Notes under the pieces: generated by a model | The model's database searches: none | Told to the model about the DNA's origin: nothing | What the model saw: the letters and a program-made list of their open reading frames with translations, nothing else | Shown: piece by piece, positions 1-7,692 of the stretch | Position numbering within the stretch: position 1 is the stretch's first letter | Layout: each line of letters opens with the position of its first letter | Position numbers and translations under genes: made by a program | Source: Nocardioides furvisabuli | GTDB taxonomy: Bacteria > Actinomycetota > Actinomycetes > Propionibacteriales > Nocardioidaceae | Length of the DNA: 64,000 nucleotides | NCBI RefSeq assembly: GCF_021083185.1 | Contig: NZ_JAIGQB010000013.1 | Location: 33,441 to 97,440 of the forward strand | Direction of reading: 5' to 3'

Positions 1-387
1 CGGGTCAAGGTGCTCCAGTGCCTGCTCACCGAGCAGGGCACCTACGCCGGACCGGTCAACGGCTCCTACGACGCAGCGACCGTCGCGGCGGCGCGCGCCT
101 GGCAGGCGAAGCGGAAGTTCACCCCCACCGACACCTTCGAGAAGCGGCACTGGACGGCGCTGCTCTCCGCCGGTGCACGTACGACGGTCAAGCGCGGCTC
201 GGTCGGCGAGTCGGTCCACCGCCTCCAGCGCGCGCTCAATGCCGCCGGGGCCGGACGCTTCCGGGCCAGCGGCGTCGTGGACGCCAAGACCGAGGCGGCG
301 CTGCGGGCCTACCAGCGACGCCTGCGCATCCCCGTCTCGGGCGTCGCGACGCGCCAGACCTGGAACAAGCTGCAGCAGGGTCGCTGA
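1..387 (+). CDS. Peptidoglycan-binding domain protein, C-terminal part (5' end outside window)
   Basis: The reading frame is open from base 1, so the start lies upstream. The visible 128 residues form two tandem PG_binding_1-type repeats: the first around residues 1-55 (L-Q-x-L-L pattern, then G-x-Y-D-x-A-T and a W-Q motif), the second around 62-125 (S-V-G-E-S-V-x-x-L-Q, then D-A-K-T-E-A-A-L-R-A-Y-Q). This three-helix fold binds cell-wall peptidoglycan and normally anchors a secreted hydrolase or a wall-associated protein. The catalytic or other N-terminal part cannot be seen. It ends 6 bases before the convergent DUF3817 gene. The domain call is firm; the protein's overall role is unknown from here. 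Confidence 0.8.
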   Translation, partial: RVKVLQCLLTEQGTYAGPVNGSYDAATVAAARAWQAKRKFTPTDTFEKRHWTALLSAGARTTVKRGSVGESVHRLQRALNAAGAGRFRASGVVDAKTEAALRAYQRRLRIPVSGVATRQTWNKLQQGR

Positions 388-393
388 GACCGC

Positions 394-840
394 TCAGGCG
401 GGCGGGCCGATGACCAGCGCCACGCCGGTGAGACCGGCGACGGCCACCAGGCCGACGAGCAGGCCCTGCGCCGGTCGGCGCAGGAGCCACGCCGTGACCC
501 GCTCGACCGGACCGGCCGGGTGCTCGCTCCGCAGCCGCCAGTGCTGGCCGAGGAGCCCCGTGCGCTCGGCGTACCTCTCGAAACCGATCGTGGCGAACGG
601 CGGCACCGCAGCCACCAGGCCCAGCGTCAGGCGACCCAGCGACCACCTCTGGTCGACCGCGACGAGCACCGCGGCCAGGCAGTAGGCGACGAAGACGACG
701 CCGTGGACCATGCCGAAGACCTGCACACCGAGCTCGGTGGTCTCGGTGACGTACTTCAAGAACATCCCCGTCAGCAGCAGCGCCCAGGTGACGGCCTCGG
801 CGAACGCTGCGGTGCGGAAGAGGCGGTGCGGGGTGCTCAT
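394..840 (-). CDS. DUF3817 family small membrane protein
   Basis: A 148-residue protein with about three membrane segments: residues about 10-27, 40-60 and 120-143. The pattern F-x-x-A-x-x-E-A-x-T-W-A-L-L near the N-terminus and the F-G-x-x-H-G segment are typical of DUF3817, a family with unknown biochemical role. Its ATG overlaps the purQ stop codon in an ATGA arrangement, so it is probably translated together with purS-purQ as the third gene of that operon. Whether it takes part in purine synthesis is not shown by the sequence; DUF3817 proteins occur in many contexts. Family assignment is fairly sure, function unknown. Confidence 0.75.
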   Translation of the reverse strand: MSTPHRLFRTAAFAEAVTWALLLTGMFLKYVTETTELGVQVFGMVHGVVFVAYCLAAVLVAVDQRWSLGRLTLGLVAAVPPFATIGFERYAERTGLLGQHWRLRSEHPAGPVERVTAWLLRRPAQGLLVGLVAVAGLTGVALVIGPPA

Positions 841-1505
841 GCGAACGCGCGCTCGACGAGCGAGGTGAAGAACCCGAGCCCGTCCGTGCCGGGACCGGTG
901 AGGTCCTCGACCGCGTGCTCGGGGTGGGGCATCAGGCCGACGACGTTGCCGCGCTCGTTGGAGATGCCGGCGATGTCGCGCAGCGAGCCGTTGGGGTTGT
1001 CGTCGAGGTAGCGCGCCACGACCAGGCCCTCCCCCTCGAGCCGGTCGAGGGTGGGCTCGTCGGCGACGAAGCCGCCCTCGCCGTTCTTGAGCACGATCGT
1101 GACCTCGGCACCGGCGGCGTACGCCGACGTCCACGGGGTGTCGACGCGCTCGATGCGCAGGCGCTGGTCGCGGCAGACGAACTTGCGGTGGTCGTTGCGG
1201 ATGAGCGCACCGGGGAGCAGGTGCGACTCGCAGAGGATCTGGAAGCCGTTGCAGATGCCGAGCACCGGCATGCCCGCTCCGGCGGCCTCGACCACCGAGG
1301 TCATCACCGGCGCGAAGCGGGAGATGGCACCGCAGCGGAGGTAGTCGCCGTAGGAGAACCCGCCCGGCAGGACGACCGCGTCCACGCCCTTCAGGTCCTC
1401 GTCGCCGTGCCACAGCGCGACCGCCTCGTTGCCGCCGATGGAGACCGCGCGGCGGGCGTCGACGTCGTCGAGCGAGCCGGGGAAGGTGACGACGCCGACC
1501 TTCAT
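837..1505 (-). CDS. purQ: Phosphoribosylformylglycinamidine synthase subunit PurQ
   Basis: Glutaminase subunit of FGAM synthase (fourth step of IMP synthesis). It releases ammonia from glutamine for the PurL subunit. The 222 residues form a class I glutamine amidotransferase: the nucleophile Cys85 lies in V-L-G-I-C-N-G-F-Q, the oxyanion region is L-P-G-G-F-S-Y-G-D at 46-54, and His194 and Glu196 complete the triad in M-P-H-P-E. The length fits the small-subunit form that works with PurS and a separate PurL. The start codon overlaps the purS stop (ATGA), and the stop overlaps the start of the DUF3817 gene. purL is not in this window. Confidence 0.95.
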   Translation of the reverse strand: MKVGVVTFPGSLDDVDARRAVSIGGNEAVALWHGDEDLKGVDAVVLPGGFSYGDYLRCGAISRFAPVMTSVVEAAGAGMPVLGICNGFQILCESHLLPGALIRNDHRKFVCRDQRLRIERVDTPWTSAYAAGAEVTIVLKNGEGGFVADEPTLDRLEGEGLVVARYLDDNPNGSLRDIAGISNERGNVVGLMPHPEHAVEDLTGPGTDGLGFFTSLVERAFA

Positions 1506-1786
1506 GCGCGACCGGCCTCGTGGGCCACCTCGGACACGGAGTGGTCCTCGACGTGGACCTCGTAGTCCTCGATCACCGGGTTGGACAGCAGCGTCTCCGC
1601 GACCTTGTCGATCTCCGCGAGCACCGCGTCGGTGATCTCGCCGTCGACCTGGAGCTCGAACCGCTTGCCCTGGCGGACATCGGTGACGAGGTCGAAGCCG
1701 AGGCGGGGCAGCGCACCGAGCACCGCCTTGCCCTGGGGGTCGAGGATCTCGGGCTTGGGCATGACGTCGACGACGACTCGGGCCAC
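1502..1786 (-). CDS. purS: Phosphoribosylformylglycinamidine synthase subunit PurS
   Basis: Small structural subunit of the three-part FGAM synthase; it bridges PurQ and PurL and helps channel ammonia. The 94-residue size and the sequence M-P-K-P-E-I-L-D-P-Q-G-K-A, followed by V-R-Q-G-K-R-F-E-L and a conserved C-terminal E-D-Y-E-V segment, are characteristic. The GTG start is preceded by AGGAG at a suitable distance, so this first gene of the purS-purQ-DUF3817 unit has a leader. A TAGAAT hexamer about 40 bases upstream could be its -10 element. Confidence 0.93.
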   Translation of the reverse strand: MARVVVDVMPKPEILDPQGKAVLGALPRLGFDLVTDVRQGKRFELQVDGEITDAVLAEIDKVAETLLSNPVIEDYEVHVEDHSVSEVAHEAGRA

Positions 1787-1825
1787 GGGGTGCTCCTGAG
1801 GACAGGGTGGAGGCGGGCGAGCCCG

Positions 1826-1831
1826 ATTCTA
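1826..1831 (-). promoter_or_regulatory. Candidate -10 element of the purS-purQ operon
   Basis: The minus strand reads TAGAAT about 40 bases before the purS GTG. It fits the actinobacterial TANNNT -10 consensus. No convincing -35 is seen. Position and match only; the transcription start is not known. Confidence 0.4.
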
Positions 1832-1896
1832 GTGAGCCGCCGCGCGGGCGCACCCGGCGGGCACCAGGGTGGACGGACACGGCTGGCCAGGGCGCT

Positions 1897-1947
1897 GGGG
1901 AACGACCTGCGGGCCCAGACCGGCTGCGCCTCTGCAGATCGTTCCCC
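1897..1947. terminator. Long-loop inverted repeat after the DUF559-like gene
   Basis: Arms GGGGAACGA (1897-1905) and TCGTTCCCC (1939-1947) are perfectly complementary around a 33-base loop that can fold further. It starts 4 bases after the minus-strand gene that ends at 1951. There is no T-tract. Likely a terminator or RNA 3'-end structure; a similar element with the same GGGGAAC arm motif lies on the other side of the gene at 3030-3087. Confidence 0.5.
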
Positions 1948-1950
1948 ACC

Positions 1951-2964
1951 TCACTCCAGCGAGCGGTAGTGCTCGAGCATGAGCGCCTCGAAGGCCTCCT
2001 CGTCCTCGTCCGGCAGCGGCGGAGCGGGGACGAAGGCTCCCAGCCGCCACCGGCGCTGGTCCTCGCGCAGCCACAGCGCTCTCCCACGGGCCGAGGACAT
2101 CCGCTCGCGCCAGACGCGCTCGGAGTCGCCGGCGACGAGGACGAACCCCTCCAGCCCGACGCCCCGCAGCGCATCCGCCCGCGCCTCGTCGCGCCGCTGG
2201 CGCTCGCGGCTGCGGTGGGATGCGCCGTTGTACTCGCCGTAGGTCCCGGACTCGGGCTCCAGCAGGTCGACCACGGCGATCACCCGGCCGGACAGGTCCA
2301 GCACCTGACGATTCATGAGCGGTCGGGGAAACCCGACGTCGGACTCCCAGACCTGCAGCATCTCGGACTCGCGGGGGGACCGGCACTCCGCACAGGCCCG
2401 CTCGAGGGCGTACGCCGCCGCCGCGGGCAGGCGTCGCACCGCGGCCACCTGACGCACCCCTTCGAGGTCGACGACGCCGGCTGCGAGCGCCATGTCGACC
2501 ATCACCCCGGCAGCGCGAGTGGACGTCGCTCTGCTGAGCTCGTGCAGCAACGCGAGGTCACCGGGCGTACACGGCACGCCGTGCCTCACGACCGGTTCGG
2601 GCAGCCGCCCCCGCGTGCGCTCGACCAGGACCCCCGGTCCACGGATACGTGACGTGTGCGGCAGCAGCACCGGAACCGGCCGCGGGGTCCGTCCGGCGAG
2701 GCCGTCGTAGTAGGCGGCACCGGCCAGCCGGAGCGCGGCCCAGCCCGTGACCACCCCGCCTTCGGGGAGGCGCACCGCTGCCTCGAGGATGCGTTGCTCG
2801 ACCGTCTGCGGCACATGTGCGGGGACCACGAGGCCGTGGCTGCTGGTGCGCCACGACGGACCAGCCGCGGTGCCGCGGCGTGGCCCGGAGTCCCCGTCGG
2901 GATCGACGCGCACCGGACGCACCAGTCCGACCGGCGCAGGGCAGGAGGGATGGAAGTCTGTCAC
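1951..2964 (-). CDS. DUF559/AbiEi-like protein with VSR-endonuclease-like C-terminus
   Basis: About 337 residues. The N-terminal half carries a segment (G-G-V-V-T-G-W-A-A-L-R-L-A-G-A) typical of the AbiEi-like antitoxin/regulator fold seen in many actinobacterial orphan proteins. The C-terminal part (V-D-L-L-E-P-E-S-G-T-Y-G-E-Y-N-G-A-S-H, then R-R-D-E-A-R-A-D-A-L) resembles the very-short-patch-repair endonuclease-like core of DUF559 relatives. The aspartate/glutamate pattern suggests a nuclease-like fold, but the family has no assigned activity. The GTG at 2964 is preferred; an in-frame start at 3003 would add 13 residues. No partner toxin lies beside it, and long-loop inverted repeats flank it on both sides. 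Function unknown. Confidence 0.55.
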   Translation of the reverse strand: MTDFHPSCPAPVGLVRPVRVDPDGDSGPRRGTAAGPSWRTSSHGLVVPAHVPQTVEQRILEAAVRLPEGGVVTGWAALRLAGAAYYDGLAGRTPRPVPVLLPHTSRIRGPGVLVERTRGRLPEPVVRHGVPCTPGDLALLHELSRATSTRAAGVMVDMALAAGVVDLEGVRQVAAVRRLPAAAAYALERACAECRSPRESEMLQVWESDVGFPRPLMNRQVLDLSGRVIAVVDLLEPESGTYGEYNGASHRSRERQRRDEARADALRGVGLEGFVLVAGDSERVWRERMSSARGRALWLREDQRRWRLGAFVPAPPLPDEDEEAFEALMLEHYRSLE

Positions 2965-3029
2965 TGAGAGCACCTGCCCCGCCGTGGGTCGGCGTATGCG
3001 CACGTCCCCGCGGCTGTGGACGACCGGCT

Positions 3030-3087
3030 GGGGAACCAGGTGCAGGCCGGACGAGCCCCGCGGCCTGCGGCCTGCGAAGGGTTCCCC
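3030..3087. terminator. Long-loop inverted repeat after the acyl-CoA ligase unit
   Basis: Arms GGGGAACC (3030-3037) and GGTTCCCC (3080-3087) enclose a loop that itself holds a 6-bp stem, CAGGCC (3043-3048) with GGCCTG (3062-3067). It lies 3' of the minus-strand unit ending at 3116 and 5' of the DUF559-like gene. Likely a terminator; no T-tract. Confidence 0.5.
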
Positions 3088-3115
3088 GGTCGGCGACGTC
3101 AGGCGACGGCGTACG

Positions 3116-3301
3116 TCACTCGCGCCGGCGCGCCGCCACGATCACCAGCGCGACCCCGAAGCCGGCGAGCACCGGGCCGACGGCGGCCCAGATCGTCTGG
3201 TCGGTCATCACGCTGCCCTCGATGTAGCCGAGCCCCTGGAAGGTCCAGATCGCGCCCACGACCACCATCAGCGCGCCCAGCGCGATGCCGAGGGCGCGCA
3301 T
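3116..3301 (-). CDS. Small two-helix membrane protein
   Basis: A 61-residue protein made almost entirely of two hydrophobic segments, residues 3-23 and about 37-57, separated by a short polar loop (G-S-V-M-T-D-Q-T) and closed by an A-R-R-R-E tail that would face the cytoplasm. Its ATG overlaps the stop codon of the upstream acyl-CoA ligase gene (ATGA), which supports it as a real, co-translated gene. It matches no functional family I can name; a helper role for the ligase or lipid metabolism is speculation. Confidence 0.65.
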   Translation of the reverse strand: MRALGIALGALMVVVGAIWTFQGLGYIEGSVMTDQTIWAAVGPVLAGFGVALVIVAARRRE

Positions 3302-4866
3302 CAGGTGAGCTCGCGCTTGAGGATCTTGCCCGTCGCGGTCATGGGCAGCTGGTCGACGAACTGAACGATGCGGGGGTACTTGTAGGCAGCCATCTGCTCC
3401 TTGCCCCAGGCGACGAGCTCGTCCTCGGTGACCGTGGCGCCGTCCTTGCGGATCACGACGGCCTTGACCTCCTCGCCGTGGCTGTCGTGGGGCACGCCGA
3501 TGACGGCGGCGAGCGAGACGTCGGGGTGGGTCAGGAGGACCTCCTCGATCTCGCGCGGGTAGACGTTGAAGCCGCCGCGGATGATCATGTCCTTGGACCG
3601 GTCGACGATGTAGTACCAGCCGTCGGCGTCCTTGCGGCCCAGGTCGCCGGAGCGGAACCAGCCGTCGACGATCGCCTCGGCGGTCGCATCGGGTCGGCCG
3701 TAGTAGCCCTTCATGATGTTCGGGCCCTTGATCGCGATCTCGCCGACCGCGTCCTCGGCGTCCTCGAGGTCCTCACGCACGCCCGGCTCGGGGTTGATGA
3801 GCTTCATCTCGACGCCCGTGATCGGCCTGCCGATGGAGCCGACGCGGGCCGGCTCGCCCCAGACCGAGAAGCTGGCCACGGGCGAGGTCTCGGACAGGCC
3901 GTAGCCCTCGAGGATGGTCACGCCGAAGCGGCGCTCGAACTCCTTGTGCACCTCGACCGGCAGCGCGGACCCGCCTGCCGCCGCGACGCGCAGGGTGTCG
4001 GCGAGCTTCTTCACGTCGACGCCGGAGTCGTCGAGCGCTCCGAGCAGTCCCCAGTACATCGTCGGGACGCCGGCGAAGAAGGTGACGTCCTCCTTGTCCA
4101 TCAGCGCCAGCGCCGGGCCGGCCTCGAAACGGGGCAGCAGCACGACGGTGCCGCCGAAGGCGAAGCCGGCGTTCATGATCACGGTCTGGCCGAAGGAGTG
4201 GAAGAGCGGCAGCACGCACAGCAGCGTGTCGGGGTTGGCGGCGTCGGCACCGAAGATCGACTCGCCCGCGAGCGCGTTGGAGATCATGTTGCGGTGCATC
4301 AGCTCCGCGCCCTTGGGCTGGCCGGTGGTGCCCGAGGTGTAGAGGATGACGGCGGTGTCGTCCTCGTCCACCTCGCGGGTCTCGAAGGCCGGGGACTGGC
4401 CCTGCAGCGCCTGGCCCAGCGTCTGGACGCCCTCGATCGGCGACTCTGCGGCCGGGTCCGCGGTGATCAGGAAGAAGTGCTCGCACGCGTCGGTCTGCTC
4501 GAAGCCCGCGTGACCCTCGGCGCCGATCGCCAGGTCGGGGGTGCCCTCGAAGCAGAAGTAGGCCTTCGCGTCGCTGTCGTCGAGGTGGTAGGCCACCTCG
4601 CGGCCCTTGAGGAGCACGTTGAGCGGCACGACGCTCGCCCCGGCCTTGAGGATGCCGTAGTAGACGATCGGGAAGTACGGCAGGTTCGGGCAGCTCAGCG
4701 CCACCTTGTCGCCCGGCTCGATGCCGCGCGAGACCAGCAGGTTCGCGACCTGGTTGGCGGCGCCGTCCACCTGGGCATAGGTGAGTCGCGTGTCGCCCAG
4801 CACGACCGCCGTACGGTCCGGGTGGGCCTGGGCAGAGCCTTCGAGCAGCGAGGAGAGGTTCGACAT
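3301..4866 (-). CDS. Long-chain fatty acid-CoA ligase (AMP-forming)
   Basis: A 521-residue adenylate-forming enzyme that activates a carboxylic acid, probably a medium- or long-chain fatty acid, to its CoA thioester. Visible family motifs: the phosphate-binding loop L-Y-T-S-G-T-T-G-Q-P-K-G (175-186), the G-Y-G-L-S-E-T motif near 320, the hinge-region D-G-W-F-R-S-G-D-L-G-R near 405, and the C-terminal catalytic lysine in T-A-T-G-K-I-L-K-R-E-L. The length is normal. It leads a two-gene unit with the small membrane protein. A TAGGTT hexamer ends 6 bases before the ATG, so the mRNA is probably leaderless. Substrate chain length cannot be told from sequence. Confidence 0.9.
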   Translation of the reverse strand: MSNLSSLLEGSAQAHPDRTAVVLGDTRLTYAQVDGAANQVANLLVSRGIEPGDKVALSCPNLPYFPIVYYGILKAGASVVPLNVLLKGREVAYHLDDSDAKAYFCFEGTPDLAIGAEGHAGFEQTDACEHFFLITADPAAESPIEGVQTLGQALQGQSPAFETREVDEDDTAVILYTSGTTGQPKGAELMHRNMISNALAGESIFGADAANPDTLLCVLPLFHSFGQTVIMNAGFAFGGTVVLLPRFEAGPALALMDKEDVTFFAGVPTMYWGLLGALDDSGVDVKKLADTLRVAAAGGSALPVEVHKEFERRFGVTILEGYGLSETSPVASFSVWGEPARVGSIGRPITGVEMKLINPEPGVREDLEDAEDAVGEIAIKGPNIMKGYYGRPDATAEAIVDGWFRSGDLGRKDADGWYYIVDRSKDMIIRGGFNVYPREIEEVLLTHPDVSLAAVIGVPHDSHGEEVKAVVIRKDGATVTEDELVAWGKEQMAAYKYPRIVQFVDQLPMTATGKILKRELT

Positions 4867-4872
4867 GCGGCC

Positions 4873-4878
4873 AACCTA
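4873..4878 (-). promoter_or_regulatory. Leaderless-type -10 hexamer of the acyl-CoA ligase gene
   Basis: TAGGTT on the minus strand, followed by six bases (GGCCGC) and then the ATG at 4866. The spacing places the transcription start on or next to the start codon. No Shine-Dalgarno sequence is present. Confidence 0.6.
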
Positions 4879-4898
4879 CTCAGCGGTCGTGACGGCCG

Positions 4899-5342
4899 TC
4901 ACCCGTCGTCTCGCCGGCGGGCGATGATCCGTCCCGCCTTGCGCAGGTCGGCGGCGATCGCCGCCGATCCCAGCAGCCCGGCAGCGACGGCGGGGACCGC
5001 CCACGCACCGCGTCCCTCGACCGTCCCGTCCGCCTGCACCCGGCAGCCGCCGGTCACGTCGGTGAAGTGCAGCGTCAGCGTCGCGCTCACCCCGCGCCAG
5101 GTCCCGCGCTCGGTCCAGACCCGGAACGGCACGAGCTCGGTGGTCTCCATGTGGGGGCGTACACCGACCGAGGTGGTCTCTCGCCAGGCCTGGCCGAGGT
5201 GGGGCTCCTCGTCCGCAGGAACCTCGACCGAGCGCAGGGACGACTGCCACTCGGGCCGGTTGCGCGGGTCGCACAGGTAGCGGAAGGCCGCCTCCGCCGT
5301 CACTGGGAGCTCGACGGTGGCGGAGATCGCCCGGGTGCTCAG
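4899..5342 (-). CDS. SRPBCC family (START-like) protein
   Basis: About 147 residues of the SRPBCC fold: an initial strand (I-S-A-T-V-E-L), the helix A-E-A-A-F-R-Y-L-C-D-P-R-N-R-P-E-W, a central beta-sheet and a C-terminal helix. Members bind hydrophobic ligands or act in polyketide or stress biology. The start is unusual. No ATG, GTG or TTG lies where the first strand requires it. The frame crosses the purC stop as CTGA, so a CTG start coupled to purC termination at 5342 is the simplest reading. The next GTG would remove the first strand, and the nearest ATG (5450) would overlap purC by 112 bases. Ligand unknown. Confidence 0.6.
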   Translation of the reverse strand: MSTRAISATVELPVTAEAAFRYLCDPRNRPEWQSSLRSVEVPADEEPHLGQAWRETTSVGVRPHMETTELVPFRVWTERGTWRGVSATLTLHFTDVTGGCRVQADGTVEGRGAWAVPAVAAGLLGSAAIAADLRKAGRIIARRRDDG

Positions 5343-6232
5343 AACGACTCCCCGGTCAGGAGCTCGTAGGCCTCGACGTACCTCGCCCGGGTGCGCTCGA
5401 CGACCGCCCCGGGCAGGGGCGGCGGCGCCTCGCCCGACGAGCGGTCCCATCCGGACTCCTCGGTGAGCCAGTCGCGCACGATCTGCTTGTCGTACGACGC
5501 CTGGGCGCGGCCCGGCTGCCAGTCGGCTGCCGGCCAGAAGCGCGAGCTGTCGGGGGTGAGGACCTCGTCGGCGAGGATCGTGGTGCCGTCAACGCGCCGG
5601 CCGAACTCGAGCTTGGTGTCGGCCAGGATGATGCCGCGCTCGAGCGCTTGGGCGTGCGCCTTGCCGTAGACCTCCATGGTCAGCATCCGCAGCTCCGCGG
5701 CTGCGTCGTCGCCGATGGTCTCGACCACGGACTCGTAGTCGACGTTCTCGTCGTGCTCGCCGAGCTCGGCCTTGGTCGCCGGGGTGAAGATCGGCTCCGG
5801 CAGTCGGCTGCCGTCCTGCAACCCGGCGGGCAGCGCGATGCCGCAGACCGCGCCGGTGCGGTGGTAGTCGAGCAGGCCCGAGCCGGTCAGGTAGCCGCGC
5901 GCCACGCACTCGACCGGGAACATCTCCAGCTCCTCGCAGATGACCGCGCGACCGGCGACGGAGGCAGGGACGTCGGTCGACACGACGTGGTTGCCGACGA
6001 GCCCGGCGAGCCGGTCGAACCACCACAGCGACATCCGCGTCAGGATCTCGCCCTTGTCCGGGATCGTGGAGTCCAGGACGAAGTCGTAGGCCGAGATGCG
6101 GTCGCTGGCGACCATGAGCAGCCGGCCGGCGTGCTCGCCGGCGTCGATGCGGTAGAGGTCGCGGACCTTCCCGGAGTGGACGTGGGTGGTGCCCTCGATC
6201 GCAGGGGCTTCGGGGATCTTCAGGTCGGCCAC
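5339..6232 (-). CDS. purC: Phosphoribosylaminoimidazole-succinocarboxamide synthase
   Basis: SAICAR synthase: joins aspartate to CAIR with ATP in de novo purine synthesis. The 297 residues carry the S-G-K-V-R-D-L-Y motif (20-27), the SAICAR signature L-M-V-A-S-D-R-I-S-A-Y-D (39-50), and the later segment D-T-K-L-E-F-G-R (near residues 207-214). The length fits the eukaryote-like or actinobacterial form. The GTG start at 6232 is preceded by TAGGCT at 6 bases, a leaderless arrangement. Its stop codon overlaps the proposed start of the SRPBCC gene. Confidence 0.95.
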   Translation of the reverse strand: MADLKIPEAPAIEGTTHVHSGKVRDLYRIDAGEHAGRLLMVASDRISAYDFVLDSTIPDKGEILTRMSLWWFDRLAGLVGNHVVSTDVPASVAGRAVICEELEMFPVECVARGYLTGSGLLDYHRTGAVCGIALPAGLQDGSRLPEPIFTPATKAELGEHDENVDYESVVETIGDDAAAELRMLTMEVYGKAHAQALERGIILADTKLEFGRRVDGTTILADEVLTPDSSRFWPAADWQPGRAQASYDKQIVRDWLTEESGWDRSSGEAPPPLPGAVVERTRARYVEAYELLTGESF

Positions 6233-6238
6233 GCGGCC

Positions 6239-6244
6239 AGCCTA
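6239..6244 (-). promoter_or_regulatory. Leaderless-type -10 hexamer of purC
   Basis: TAGGCT on the minus strand, six bases before the purC GTG. Same geometry as a dozen other genes in the window; no ribosome binding site between. Confidence 0.6.
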
Positions 6245-6727
6245 GTGCGCGTAGAAGTCCTCGACGCGGGGCCTGCTCGCGAGTCGGTCGTGCCACCAGC
6301 CCGCGACGAGGCCGACCAGGACCGAGGTGACGACCATCCAGAGCAGACGATCGAAGCCTCCTCCGAGCAGCACCAACAGCAGCACCGCCACTGCCGCGTG
6401 GGTCAGTCCTCCGGCGAGGCGTGCGGCGCGTCTGGTGCGGAAGTCCCTGGCGCCGCCGACGACGAGAGTGAGCACCACCCCGACGAGGAGTCCGCACACA
6501 AGGCCGGCGGTGGCGTGGGCGAGGGCGAAGGCCACGCTGCGGATGACGTACCTGAAGAGCGGCAGGGTGAGCCCGTCACCGCCACTCTGGACCGACACAG
6601 TCAGCACGGCCACCCATACCAGGGTGAAGCCGTAGACGCCGCCGACCACTGCGCTGAACAGCCACATCATCATCCAGCGTGCGTCTCGTCGGCCACGCCC
6701 GGCGTCGGCCACATCACCATCCCCCAT
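6242..6727 (-). CDS. Four-helix membrane protein of unknown function
   Basis: A 161-residue integral membrane protein with hydrophobic segments at about residues 22-42, 57-82 (interrupted by R-S), 105-120 and 125-145, and a charged C-terminal tail. The start chosen is the ATG at 6727, just before the W-M-M-M-W-L-F segment. It ends within the promoter of purC (its stop overlaps TAGGCT). I recognise no family; it could be a conserved actinobacterial hypothetical. Confidence 0.55.
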   Translation of the reverse strand: MGDGDVADAGRGRRDARWMMMWLFSAVVGGVYGFTLVWVAVLTVSVQSGGDGLTLPLFRYVIRSVAFALAHATAGLVCGLLVGVVLTLVVGGARDFRTRRAARLAGGLTHAAVAVLLLVLLGGGFDRLLWMVVTSVLVGLVAGWWHDRLASRPRVEDFYAH

Positions 6728-6735
6728 GGCGCGAG

Positions 6736-6741
6736 ACCCTA
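6736..6741 (-). promoter_or_regulatory. -10 hexamer near the membrane protein start at 6727
   Basis: TAGGGT on the minus strand, eight bases before the ATG. Same motif as the leaderless promoters, spacing one or two bases longer. Confidence 0.5.
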
Positions 6742-7287
6742 GCGGTGCAGCCACCACGCCATCCGGCGCGTGATCCACGGCAGGAACACGTAGGTCATCA
6801 GCGGGGTCATCACCGTGGTCACCAGGACGACGCGCGCCACCAGCGCCCAGTCGGCGATGGTCTGCGACGCCACGGCGTTGGCGGCCAGGCTGAGCGGGAG
6901 GAAGACGAGGTAGATGACGATCATCTGCTTCCACCGCGGCGGCGCCGTCGGAGCGGCGCTCAGCAGCTCGACCGACGCCGGCTCGTCGAACCATCCCTCG
7001 ATGCCCGTACGCCGTTCACGGCGCGACTCCACGACGTCGCCGGCGGCCGCCTCGAGCCACCACGCGCGCTGGGGGGAGGCCTCCCAGGCAGCCAGCGCCT
7101 CGGCGTCGGCGAAGCGGTAGAGCATGTGCCAGTCGGCCGAGTCCGCGCTCGGCCGGACCCAGCCCGAGCCGAGGAACCCGTCGAACTTCTCCGCCATCGA
7201 CGTCCCCGCCTGCATCCAGGCGAGCATCTGGGTGGTGTGCGACGGGTCGACGTGACGGGTGACGGACACGGTGACGGGGGCGCTCAT
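6739..7287 (-). CDS. Antibiotic-biosynthesis-monooxygenase-like domain with C-terminal membrane anchor
   Basis: A 182-residue protein. Residues 1-100 form an ABM-like ferredoxin fold (P-V-T-V-S-V-T-R-H-V near the start; W-H-M-L-Y-R-F-A-D-A-E-A-L-A-A-W in the middle), a small domain usually found in heme-degrading or quinol monooxygenases. Residues about 125-180 contain two hydrophobic helices (V-I-Y-L-V-F-L-P-L-S-L and L-V-T-T-V-M-T-P-L-M-T-Y-V-F), so the domain is tethered to the membrane. This soluble-plus-two-helix layout is a known actinobacterial and proteobacterial type without a proven reaction. The ATG at 7287 begins M-S-A-P-V; longer in-frame starts are less likely. Confidence 0.65.
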   Translation of the reverse strand: MSAPVTVSVTRHVDPSHTTQMLAWMQAGTSMAEKFDGFLGSGWVRPSADSADWHMLYRFADAEALAAWEASPQRAWWLEAAAGDVVESRRERRTGIEGWFDEPASVELLSAAPTAPPRWKQMIVIYLVFLPLSLAANAVASQTIADWALVARVVLVTTVMTPLMTYVFLPWITRRMAWWLHR

Positions 7288-7373
7288 GGTGACCATGATC
7301 GGGCGCGGCGGCATGCGGTGCGAAGCCGACGGCGACGAGATCCCGGCCACGTCGGATCGGTCGGTCTGCCCTG

Positions 7374-7652
7374 TCAGTAGCCGACGTCGAAGGAGGTCGC
7401 GCCCGACGGCGCCGCGTCGCGGACGGCCACGTCGGTGACCCTCGCCATCGAAGGTCCGGTGCGGCACCATGCCACGAGCGCGTCGACGGCGTCGTCGTCA
7501 CCCTCGGCATGCAGCAGCACCGAGCCGTCCGGCTCGTTGCGCACCCAGCCGGCCACGCCGAGCCGCTGCGCCTGCTCCTGGGTGCACCACCGGAACGACA
7601 CGCCCTGCACCCGTCCGGTGACCCGCGCCTGGACTGCCTTCACGAGGGACAT
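7374..7652 (-). CDS. acyP: Acylphosphatase
   Basis: A 92-residue enzyme that hydrolyses the carboxyl-phosphate bond of acylphosphates. The active-site loop G-R-V-Q-G-V-S-F-R (residues 13-21) contains the catalytic arginine, and G-W-V-R-N-E-P-D-G-S-V (35-45) holds the catalytic asparagine. Size and motifs fit the family exactly. It is divergent from the MFS exporter gene at 7693, with only 40 bases between the two starts. Confidence 0.92.
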   Translation of the reverse strand: MSLVKAVQARVTGRVQGVSFRWCTQEQAQRLGVAGWVRNEPDGSVLLHAEGDDDAVDALVAWCRTGPSMARVTDVAVRDAAPSGATSFDVGY

Positions 7653-7692
7653 CCTGCCCCGACGCGTGGGGGCGGGTGCAAGGCTTTCGGCC

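Noticed and set aside
5339..5450. ATG start at 5450 for the SRPBCC protein
   Set aside because: It would overlap purC by 112 bases and add an Arg/Gly-rich stretch with no homology.
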